NCBI GenBank assembly: GCA_035776735.1
Contig: DASSSO010000007.1
Span: forward strand, 1-6,373
DNA length: 6,373 bases
Source: JACDAN01 sp035776735
GTDB taxonomy: Bacteria > Actinomycetota > Thermoleophilia > Gaiellales > Gaiellaceae
Direction: 5' to 3'
Numbering within the stretch: the stretch's first letter is position 1; every line of letters starts with the position of its first letter. Shown here in pieces: positions 1-5,650 of this stretch. Both the position numbers and the translations under genes were made by a program. Below the pieces are notes generated by a model. The model had not been told where the DNA came from. It made no database searches and saw only the letters and a program-made list of their open reading frames with translations.

Positions 1-2117
1 CGGGTCGTGCTGTCGAAGACGACGCGGTACGTGCCCGCCGCCGGCCTGATCACCGACACGACGGGCGACCACTGGGAGAACGTGGGCAGGTAGGGGTTCG
101 TGTTCAGCGGCAGCGCGGTCGGCCCCGCCAGGCGGTTCTCGTCAGCGCCGAGCGCGATCCGCGGCTGGACGCGGACACCGCGGCCCCGCTCGAGCAGCGC
201 GACCCCGAAGTTGGCGGCCGGCCGGCGCAGCCGCACGCGGAACACCTGCTCCGGCCCCCGGAGGACGCGGTCGACCCCGCTCTCGGTCGGGTTCTCCGGG
301 TAGCGGTAGACCGAGACGAGCGCGCGCCGCCCGCGGGTGTTCCCGCGGTACGTGCCGGTGCGGCGGAGAAGCCGCGCCGGATGCCGGGCCAGGCGCGGGG
401 CGGTGACGCGGCCCCAGAACGGGATCCGGCGCGTCTCCGCTCCTCGACGAAGGACGACGTACCCGGTGAACTCCGTGCCTGTGCCGGCCGTGGGCGTGGA
501 GACGGTGAGCCCGAAGCCGCCGGGGACCGGGACCCGCGGTGCCACCCGCACACGGAGTCCCGGCGCTCGGCCTCGAAGGGCCGTGCTCACCGTCCACTCG
601 CCGGCGCCCCCTCCTGCATCCGCGAGGACCACGGGGCGGACGACCGTCGCACCGAGAGGCACGAACCCGAACGACACGGCGGCCGGGCTGGCGAAGATCA
701 GCGGCTGGTCGGCCTCGACGAGGTCGACGAAGCCGCCGCCCTGCCGGCTCGGGACTGCTTCACTCGATCCGTCGATCGCCGGCCGCGCCGTCGACGTCAG
801 CGCGGACTTGACCTGCGCCGGAGTCCACGTCGGGTGCCGCTGGAGCAAGACGGCGGCCGCGCCCGCGACGTGCGGCGCCGCCATGCTCGTCCCGCTGAGC
901 GTCTCCCACAGCCCGAGGCGCGCCGGGAAGGAGGAGAGGATGTCGACGCCCGGCGCCGAGATCTCGGGCTTGAGCCGCAGCGAGAGCGGGGTGGGCCCGG
1001 CAGCGGAGAACCCGGCCATCCGCCTGCCGACGGTCGTCGCGCCGACCGTGATCGCCGAGGGGGCGGAGCCGGGGGAGGAGACCGATCCGCGGCCGAAGGC
1101 CCCGAAGTCGTTCCCCGCCGAGACAGCCGTGACGACTCCTGCCCTCGCGGCCCCCTCGATCGCGCGCACCACCAGGTCGCGGCTCGGCGCGATCTCGTGC
1201 TGGCCGATGGAGATGTTGATCACGTCCATCCCGTCCTGCACTGCCGCCTCGATCGCGGCGGCGATCTCCGGCGAGTTGCCGTTGAGCCCGACGTTCGAGG
1301 CCGTCGGCACGGTCAGGACGCGGTAGTTGCCGATGTACGCCTTCGGGGCGACGCCGGACACGGTGACGCGGCCGCCGCCGACAGCGACGGGCGTCCCGTT
1401 GTTGCCGGCCGCGATGCCGGCGACGTGCGTCGCGTGCTCCGACGCCTCGGGATCGAGTGGAAGCGCCGCGTACCTCGAGCGGGGGGACGGCGGCGGGAAC
1501 GCGCGCGCCGCGATCACCTTGGCCGTCGTGTACGACGCCTGGCCCTTCGGGAACCCGGGCGGCATCGTGTAACCGGCCGGGTCGAAGAACGGGTGCCGGT
1601 GGTCGACGCCGTCGTCGATGATCGCGATCTTCATTCCCTGCCCTGCCGTCGGCAGTCCCGGGCCCCAGACGGTCGGCGCGCCGATCGCCGACGGGCTCCG
1701 GTCGAGCTGCGCGCGGTAGCGCGAGCTCAGGTGCACGGCGGCGACCCCGTCGACCCGCTCGAGCCTCTGCACTGAGCCGGCGGGGAGGACGACGGCGAGC
1801 GCGTTCAGGACGACCCGGTAGCGCCAGCGGATCCGGGCGGCGGGCACCGCGTCGGCGATCCGGCCGGCGACGAGCTCCTGCTCGACGCGAAGGCGCGTCA
1901 GGCGGCGGAGAGCCGCGCGGGAACCGAGGTCGAGCCTGGCGCGCGAGCGGGGGAGGCCCGACCGCGCGGCGGAAGGCGAGCGGAGCTCGACGACCACCTG
2001 CACGAGGCGCGCGTCGCCGGCCGGCGCGGGACCGCGCGCGGAGGCGAGCGCGGGCAGCGCCGCCAAGAGCAAGACCCCTAGGAAAACCGCACGTCTCAGA
2101 CGCGGAATCGTACGCAT
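1..2117 (-). CDS. Secreted subtilisin-like serine protease (peptidase family S8), partial at its C-terminus
   Basis: An open minus-strand frame runs from ATG 2117 to the window edge, giving about 705 residues without a stop. Residues 1-27 form a Sec signal peptide: Arg-rich start, then a leucine-rich core ending ALASA. Residues about 30-150 resemble an inhibitor_I9 propeptide, which assists folding and is cleaved off. The catalytic domain follows: Asp168 in IAIIDDGVDHRHPFF, His228 in EHATHVAG, oxyanion Asn336 in VSAGNDFG and Ser411 in SGTSMAAPHVAG. The family motif is normally HGTH, so the Ala after His228 is a change. Beyond residue 450 the sequence is beta-rich, with phrases such as VSFGFVPLGATVVRPVVL, and looks like Fn3-type accessory domains. 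The protein should be an extracellular protease; its substrate is unknown. Start choice: the signal peptide begins directly at this ATG. A GGAG lies 14 nt upstream, rather far. No in-frame stop separates the start from the tRNA gene, but no better start is visible. Confidence 0.95.
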   Translation of the reverse strand, partial: MRTIPRLRRAVFLGVLLLAALPALASARGPAPAGDARLVQVVVELRSPSAARSGLPRSRARLDLGSRAALRRLTRLRVEQELVAGRIADAVPAARIRWRYRVVLNALAVVLPAGSVQRLERVDGVAAVHLSSRYRAQLDRSPSAIGAPTVWGPGLPTAGQGMKIAIIDDGVDHRHPFFDPAGYTMPPGFPKGQASYTTAKVIAARAFPPPSPRSRYAALPLDPEASEHATHVAGIAAGNNGTPVAVGGGRVTVSGVAPKAYIGNYRVLTVPTASNVGLNGNSPEIAAAIEAAVQDGMDVINISIGQHEIAPSRDLVVRAIEGAARAGVVTAVSAGNDFGAFGRGSVSSPGSAPSAITVGATTVGRRMAGFSAAGPTPLSLRLKPEISAPGVDILSSFPARLGLWETLSGTSMAAPHVAGAAAVLLQRHPTWTPAQVKSALTSTARPAIDGSSEAVPSRQGGGFVDLVEADQPLIFASPAAVSFGFVPLGATVVRPVVLADAGGGAGEWTVSTALRGRAPGLRVRVAPRVPVPGGFGLTVSTPTAGTGTEFTGYVVLRRGAETRRIPFWGRVTAPRLARHPARLLRRTGTYRGNTRGRRALVSVYRYPENPTESGVDRVLRGPEQVFRVRLRRPAANFGVALLERGRGVRVQPRIALGADENRLAGPTALPLNTNPYLPTFSQWSPVVSVIRPAAGTYRVVFDSTT

Positions 2118-2147
2118 CGCGCGTAAGGAATCTCCAAAGGCGGCGGC

Positions 2148-2153
2148 TACAAT
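2148..2153 (+). promoter_or_regulatory. Probable -10 box of the tRNA-Leu promoter
   Basis: TACAAT lies 10 nt before the first base of the mature tRNA and matches the TAnnnT actinobacterial -10 pattern. No convincing -35 hexamer is seen about 17 bp upstream. The box also sits in the 5' leader of the divergent protease gene. Confidence 0.55.
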
Positions 2154-2163
2154 GGCCGTCCGC

Positions 2164-2247
2164 GCGGATGTGGCGGAATTGGTAGACGCGCACGGTTCAG
2201 GTCCGTGTGGGGGCAACCCCGTGGAGGTTCAAGTCCTCTCATCCGCA
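2164..2247 (+). tRNA. tRNA-Leu (anticodon CAG)
   Basis: This is an 84-nt class II tRNA. The acceptor stem pairs GCGGATG (2164-2170) with CATCCGC (2240-2246), with A2247 as discriminator. The anticodon stem CACGG/CCGTG encloses the loop TTCAGGT, placing anticodon CAG at 2198-2200, which reads CUG. A long GC variable arm (GGGG..CCCC) is typical of tRNA-Leu. The T-arm is GGAGG-TTCAAGT-CCTCT with one G-T pair. The 3' CCA is not encoded, since TAG follows the discriminator, so it must be added after transcription. The C-terminus of a phage-type integrase lies 30 bp downstream in convergent orientation, so the 3' half of this gene is the likely attachment site of the neighbouring prophage remnant. 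Confidence 0.97.
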
Positions 2248-2276
2248 TAGTTGGTCTTTGCAGGGGTTTCGGGCTG

Positions 2277-2495
2277 CTAGCCGTCGGCTGAGTCCACGCT
2301 AGGTCCACAAACGTCGTCGTAGGCGTCGAGGAGCCCGCGCAGGTACTCCTCGCTGTCGGGCAACAGGTGCCCGTACACCTGGTCGATCTGCGCTACCGAG
2401 GTGCCCATGATTCGCGCCAGGTAGAAGAGCTGGACGCTGCCGGCGATCGCCCACGACGCGAACGTGTGGCGGCAGTCATAGACGCGGCGGTGCTC
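2277..2495 (-). pseudogene. Tyrosine recombinase (phage integrase), C-terminal fragment
   Basis: This minus-strand frame ends at TAG 2279-2277 and is closed upstream by an in-frame TGA at 2498-2496. Only the last 73 codons of the integrase remain. They carry the box II arginine region YDCRHTFASW and the nucleophile region IMGTSVAQIDQVYGHLL, with the catalytic Tyr codon at 2375-2373. They continue with LPDSEEYLRGLLDAYDD, the usual end of actinobacterial phage and genomic-island integrases. The N-terminal DNA-binding domains, the first catalytic Arg and the Lys are missing, so the fragment cannot be active. Intact relatives have roughly 350-400 residues. In intact elements the enzyme recombines attP with a tRNA attB, and here it points at the 3' end of tRNA-Leu. 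The truncation point coincides with the end of plausible coding in the next ORF, consistent with a deletion junction near 2495. Confidence 0.88.
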
Positions 2496-2752
2496 TCAAG
2501 GACGGCCCGTCTAAGCGCGATGTGTGAGAACAGCGCCTCGAGAATCACCCTAGCGATGATTGCGTGCTCGGCGCCCGGCCTAACTGTGATCCCGCGCGGC
2601 GCATACAGCGACCGGCCATGCCCGTCGTAGGCGACCGGCTTCGACACGTCGCGGGCGTCGCTGTCGGGGCCGGTGAAGAACCAGTCGGCCCCGCCGTCGT
2701 GCTGCGTCGGCCCGCTGCCAGCCTCCGTCTTCCAGTAGAGCTTCTTGGTCAC
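2393..2752 (-). CDS. Unrecognised small phage ORF, translationally coupled to the terminase, probably truncated
   Basis: The GTG start at 2752-2750 overlaps the terminase stop TGA (2751-2749) as GTGA, a coupling arrangement common in phage late operons. The frame encodes 119 residues beginning VTKKLYWKTEAGSGP. Residues 1 to about 85 look like real protein: a polar, aromatic-rich stretch (DWFFTGPDSDARD, YDGHGRSLYAPRGITV), then a helical segment AEHAIIARVILEALFSHIAL. From about residue 86 the frame overlaps the integrase fragment out of register and becomes Ser/Arg-rich, as a shadow frame would. The native C-terminus has therefore probably been replaced. I recognise no family. A portal protein usually follows the terminase, but nothing here resembles one. 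This is most likely a broken gene. Confidence 0.5.
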   Translation of the reverse strand: MTKKLYWKTEAGSGPTQHDGGADWFFTGPDSDARDVSKPVAYDGHGRSLYAPRGITVRPGAEHAIIARVILEALFSHIALRRAVLESTAASMTAATRSRRGRSPAASSSSTWRESWAPR

Positions 2753-3953
2753 GCGAACGCGAACTCGCCGCCGCCTACCGCGGCGTGGTAGGCGGCTCGC
2801 TCGTAGGCGACGACGGCGGCGACGGCCGCGTCGATCTTCCGCGGGCTGTCGGGATGGTCTTTGGTGATGATCACCCCGTGCGGGGTGTCCTTCATGACGC
2901 AGTGGCGCGCTCCGGCCGCTCCCAGACGACCGCGCTGATGAACCCGTCCAGGGTGCAGATGACGAGCGCGGCGCGTCTCTTCGGTAGGACCCGTCGAAGG
3001 CGAGAACAACCTGTTCGCCGTCTTGCAGCGTGCGGTCACGGTCGGCGCGCTCCATCCAGGCGTCGGGGGTGATGCAGCTGCAACACCTGGGCGTCGGTGA
3101 GCTCGGGGTCGGCCGCTTGCCGCCGCAGGTAGTCCTTCGTCACCCAGGAGGCGGGGTTGGCGAGTTTCAGCGCCTTCGTGTCGTGCGGATCGATCGTGGG
3201 CGCCTCGTAGCTCCACACCAGGGTCGACGACTCGGGCATCCGGGCGATCGTCAGCCCCCGGCTCACGCTCCACGTCGTCGGCGGCGAGGGCAGCGTCGAG
3301 GATCTGCCCGAGGATCGAGTCGTGCCGGTACACCGCCTCGCCCGCGGTGGTGATCGTCCACGTCTGCGGCGCCGAGCGGGCACCGCCACCCGACGTGAGC
3401 GCCGCGTACGCCCTGCGCAAGTTCGGGGTCGTCCACCAGGCGAGCTCGTCGCAGACGACGACGGTCGGGCTGTAGCCGTAGATCCGGCCGGGGTCGCTCG
3501 TCAGGCGGATGATCGTGCCCAGCCCATCCTCGCGCACGATCTGCCCCTCGTGGTCGCGGACACGGAGCAGGTTGGAGAGCCCGGGGTTGCGGCGGACGAA
3601 GCGGGCGCAGACGTCGAACAGGCGTCCGGCCTGTCGGTCGGAAGAGGCGGCGAGCAGGATCTCCGGGCGCCCCTCGTCAGTCAGCAGCGGTAGAGGCCGA
3701 GCGCCGCCAGCAGTTGCGTCTTCCCGTTCTTCTGCGCGACGATGAAGACGACCGACCGCCACACCGGCCAGCCGGCCGAGTCGTAGGCGAGCGCCTCCCC
3801 AAGCATGCGGCGCTGCCACCGCTCGAGCAGAAGCGGCTTCCCCTCCCAGCGATCCTCGGACTGAATCAGGTGCGTCTTGCAGAAGTCGGCGAAGTGCCGA
3901 ACCTCGCTGCCGGCCGCATAGTCGCGCCGGAGTTCAGCCCGCGGCGGCATCAC
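2749..3953 (-). pseudogene. Phage terminase large subunit, frameshifted and internally deleted
   Basis: The intact enzyme is the DNA-packaging motor of tailed phages: an N-terminal ATPase that drives DNA into the capsid and a C-terminal nuclease that cuts concatemers. Piece 1 starts at GTG 3953 or ATG 3950 and carries LLLERWQ (adenine-binding Q region, residues 41-47) and Walker A AQKNGKT (73-79), then stops at 3681. After a one-base loss near 3687, piece 2 gives LLTDEGRPEILLAASS, Walker B VVVCDELAWW and motif III TWTITTAGE. An extra base in the run 3255-3259 moves the frame to RGLTIARMPESSTLVWSYEAP. Another in 3065-3069 moves it to DAWMERADRDRT and the nuclease motif VLAFDGSY. A further shift near 2970 gives AALVICTLDGFISAVVWERP, and the frame then jumps to MKDTPHGVIITKDHPDSPRK and stops at 2749. 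About 100 or more nuclease residues are missing at that jump. The locus spans about 400 codons; relatives have about 500-560 residues. It cannot work. Confidence 0.9.
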
Positions 3954-4015
3954 GCAATTCGCAGTCGCCGGCAGGGCATCCGGGATTCCGCCGCCCGACC
4001 GCCGCAGTACCGCAT
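3950..4015 (-). CDS. 21-codon ORF coupled to the terminase start, possible remnant of a Cys-containing phage protein
   Basis: ATG 4015 to TGA 3950 encodes 21 residues, MRYCGGRAAESRMPCRRLRI plus a final Ala. The stop overlaps the terminase start (TGATG), as expected for a coupled upstream gene. The Cys-x10-Cys-Arg-Arg pattern resembles the N-terminus of short phage proteins of the type CGAxTRxGxPCxRP, which in full copies continue to a HGG motif and often sit just before the terminase. Here the reading frame ends before any such motif, so it would be a remnant. The peptide is too short to be sure it was ever a gene. Confidence 0.25.
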   Translation of the reverse strand: MRYCGGRAAESRMPCRRLRIA

Positions 4016-4023
4016 CGCGCCGC

Positions 4024-4701
4024 TCAGCGTGTCGTGGTAGCGGGTGCGCGCGCTGCGGTTGTATCTGCAGATGCGCTCCAGAGCAGGAAGCTGACGACGA
4101 GCATCCAGAGCGGGAACGCGAAGAGCAGCGCCGCCCAGCCGATCGGCAGGATGATCAGCGCGAGCGCGACCACGAGGCTGACCCACGCGAGCCACCTGGG
4201 CAACGAGCCCGTTCGCAACGCGTGAACTCCGGTCGCCGCGAGGAGAACCGCGGCGGACATCTCAGCACCGAGGAAGAACACGTCGCTCATAACGCGGATC
4301 GCCACGGCAGCCGCGTCTGAGAGATCGGCGTCGTCGGCAATCGCGGCCGCCACATCCGGCCCTGGCATCGCGAAGCCGAAGACCGCAGCGGCGACGCCGC
4401 CGCCAAACGCGAGCGCGGTCAGCCGCCGGACTCCACCTTCGGCTGCCGCGAGGCGAGCCCGGAGGCTGCCGAGAAACCAGAAGAAGAAGAACGTTCCCAG
4501 CACCGACAAGAAGCCGCCGAGGAAGATGCTGCTCTCTTCGGTTCGATACGAGTCGAGCAGTGTGGCGGGATCCTTCATCTCAACCGCTGTCTCAAGAACA
4601 ATCACTCCGATCACCCAGAGCACGACGGCCAGCACACCCGTAAGCGGCGCATAGTGCTCCCACGACGCGGCTTGCGTGCGCGTGTCAGCCATGGTGGTCA
4701 T
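4024..4701 (-). CDS. Multi-pass membrane protein of unknown function (225 aa)
   Basis: ATG 4701 is preceded by GGAAGGGG at 4714-4707, 5 nt upstream, which decides the start. The frame stays open further upstream, but the extra residues are polar shadow sequence. Likely membrane segments are residues 20-40, 59-80, 94-112, 138-162, 170-187 and 188-208, about six helices. A short Arg-rich loop (LRARLAAAEGGVRRL, 80-94) suggests which side faces the cytoplasm, and the acidic loop DDADLSD (123-129) probably faces outside. The overall look is that of small actinobacterial membrane proteins annotated as hypothetical or DUF4386-like. I could not confirm a family. It is intact, unlike the phage genes downstream, so it is probably a host gene at the right border of the prophage remnant. 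It appears monocistronic. Confidence 0.85.
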   Translation of the reverse strand: MTTMADTRTQAASWEHYAPLTGVLAVVLWVIGVIVLETAVEMKDPATLLDSYRTEESSIFLGGFLSVLGTFFFFWFLGSLRARLAAAEGGVRRLTALAFGGGVAAAVFGFAMPGPDVAAAIADDADLSDAAAVAIRVMSDVFFLGAEMSAAVLLAATGVHALRTGSLPRWLAWVSLVVALALIILPIGWAALLFAFPLWMLVVSFLLWSASADTTAARAPATTTR

Positions 4702-4706
4702 AACGG

Positions 4707-4714
4707 CCCCTTCC
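4707..4714 (-). promoter_or_regulatory. Ribosome binding site of the membrane protein gene
   Basis: GGAAGGGG on the minus strand is a strong match to the 3' end of 16S rRNA, spaced 5 nt from ATG 4701. It selects this ATG over the second one at 4692 and over the longer upstream frame. Confidence 0.7.
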
Positions 4715-4734
4715 GTCGCTTGAGTCCTGCCCCG

Positions 4735-4763
4735 ATCCTCCCGCCAGACCAAGGTGTGGTCAA
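4735..4763 (-). promoter_or_regulatory. Candidate promoter of the membrane protein gene
   Basis: On the minus strand TTGACC (4763-4758) is followed after exactly 17 bp by GAGGAT (4740-4735), about 33 bp before the ATG. The -35 box is good; the -10 box keeps only A2, A5 and T6 of TATAAT. The location fits, but the match is weak. Confidence 0.35.
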
Positions 4764-4956
4764 GGCGGCTGACCGACGTCGCACTTGAGGTCGTCGCTGG
4801 ACCTCCCTCAGCTTCGCTGCCGGAGACGGCTTCACCACCGCCGAACGGCTCCGGCCCGCGATGACGCTTCCGCAACACCGCCCCAGCCGATCGACGAGCA
4901 GATCGTGGTCGCGCAACATCCTCACGACGCGATGACGCGTTTCGCCCTTACGTTTC

Positions 4957-5211
4957 GTGGCGATCGTGGTCGCCGCGCTGGCCCTTGTGGCGAGCGCGAC
5001 GAATGCGGCCCCGCCCGAGTGCCCGGCAGCGTTCGAGGTCAAGCCACTCTCGTTCTTCGTTGACGAGTTTGGCGGCGACATTTCTGTTGTTGAGGTGATC
5101 GACGCGAACCAGAACGACCTCCTCTGCTTCATACTCTTGCCCGACCATTCGCCGAACTCGCCGATCTTTGTGAACGCGATCGACGACGTCGCGTTCGCGA
5201 AGAAGCCGTAG
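4957..5211 (+). CDS. Small exported protein with a DxNxN..C motif, N-terminus probably frameshifted
   Basis: From GTG 4957 the frame encodes 84 residues: a hydrophobic stretch (AIVVAALALVASATNAA, 2-18) and then a mature part starting PPECP. The mature part has two cysteines, Cys22 and Cys57, that could form a disulfide. It also has the motif VIDANQNDLLC (47-57), which resembles the DxNxDG..C loop of small secreted actinobacterial proteins, and it ends with VNAIDDVAFAKKP. The GTG-started hydrophobic segment lacks a positive N-terminal end and has no RBS. ATG 4932, in another frame, starts MTRFALTF, and removing one base near 4956 would join it to VAIVVAALALVASA, making a normal Sec signal peptide. 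The true start is therefore probably 4932 with a one-base insertion or read error. The function is unknown. Neighbours on both sides lie on the other strand, so it is a single gene. Confidence 0.65.
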   Translation: MAIVVAALALVASATNAAPPECPAAFEVKPLSFFVDEFGGDISVVEVIDANQNDLLCFILLPDHSPNSPIFVNAIDDVAFAKKP

Positions 5212-5373
5212 ATACGGGGCGAGCTTCCGGGAAGGCGCATGCGAGAACGGAGTGACCCTGAACACGAGCGGAGGAGGCAAGCGGACGGCCAGCCATGTCG
5301 TCCCGCTCCGCCGCTGTTGTCTCAAGGCAAGGCATGGCTGCCGATCCAGACGGAGGGCGAAAGCCGGGAGCGA

Positions 5374-5401
5374 AAGGGGCGGGCGGAAGCCCCCGCCCCT
5401 T
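5374..5401 (-). terminator. Rho-independent-type hairpin after the 68-aa gene
   Basis: A perfect 10-bp stem, AAGGGGCGGG (5374-5383) with CCCGCCCCTT (5392-5401), encloses an 8-nt loop. Read on the minus strand it begins 18 nt after the stop at 5419, and the stem ends in TT followed by T at 5373, a short T-tract typical of high-GC terminators. On the plus strand no T-tract extends beyond the stem, so it mainly serves the minus-strand operon. Confidence 0.7.
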
Positions 5402-5418
5402 GCACACGCGTCGAAACC

Positions 5419-5625
5419 TCAGCGAGTCGAGGCCGACACTTCCGCGAGTTCGATCGTCGCTCCCTCCGGAAGCTGCTTTTCGAGCTCCGCGACCTCAACC
5501 TGGACGGCTTGCTCGAGTCGCTCTCTGAGATCGCAGTGCTCGACGACGACGCGCCGCGCGGCTGCTGCATCACAGCGCCGGAGGTCAGCGAGCCAGAAAG
5601 ACTCCCGACATACGACGCTTAGCAT
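5419..5625 (-). CDS. Small hypothetical protein (68 aa) with an amphipathic helix
   Basis: ATG 5625 has GGAG at 5635-5632, six bases upstream, and lies 25 bp after the stop of the TolB-like gene on the same strand. A terminator hairpin follows, so this looks like the last gene of a two-gene operon. The longer frame starting at 5670 overlaps the upstream gene and has Pro/Arg-rich shadow sequence, so it is not preferred. The protein starts MLSVVCRESFWLADLRRCDA and has cysteines at 6, 18 and 31. Residues 32-52 (DLRERLEQAVQVEVAELEKQL) are spaced for an amphipathic or short coiled-coil helix with hydrophobics at 33, 37, 41, 45, 48 and 52. The acidic tail is EGATIELAEVSASTR. There is no signal peptide or membrane segment. 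I recognise no family; the gene call rests on RBS, operon position and terminator. Confidence 0.6.
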   Translation of the reverse strand: MLSVVCRESFWLADLRRCDAAAARRVVVEHCDLRERLEQAVQVEVAELEKQLPEGATIELAEVSASTR

Positions 5626-5631
5626 GCCGAT

Positions 5632-5635
5632 CTCC
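5632..5635 (-). promoter_or_regulatory. Ribosome binding site that sets the start of the 68-aa gene
   Basis: GGAG on the minus strand, six bases before ATG 5625. It supports the internal ATG rather than the longer frame that begins inside the upstream gene. Confidence 0.6.
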
Positions 5636-5650
5636 GGACGTGCTGGCGGT

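Noticed and set aside
381..1775. Long plus-strand frame (464 codons) opposite the protease
   Set aside because: Arg/Asp/Gly-rich low-complexity translation without domains; it is a GC-driven shadow of the S8 protease, whose motifs are unambiguous on the other strand.
760..2193. Long minus-strand frame (477 codons) overlapping the protease
   Set aside because: Different register from the signal peptide and catalytic motifs; Arg/Ala/Pro-rich shadow sequence that also runs into the tRNA gene.
2279..2289. Small palindrome AGCCGTCGGCT after the tRNA as a terminator
   Set aside because: A 5-bp stem with a 1-base loop cannot fold as such; it is part of the integrase stop region and has no T-tract.
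3950..4030. attR copy of the tRNA-Leu 3' end
   Set aside because: I searched by eye for a repeat of the T-arm and acceptor sequence (TTCAAGTCCTCTCATCCGC) and found none near the right end of the phage genes.
4702..4878. Longer N-terminus for the membrane protein
   Set aside because: The extra 59 residues are polar and repetitive, while ATG 4701 has a strong, well-placed RBS.
4698..5240. Minus-strand frame of 180 codons upstream of the membrane gene
   Set aside because: It lies opposite the small exported protein, has Ser/Arg-rich composition and no RBS; the opposite strand gives a better protein.
5239..5622. Plus-strand frames across the terminator and small gene
   Set aside because: They cross the hairpin, show Arg/Ser-rich shadow composition, and lie opposite a frame with RBS and operon support.
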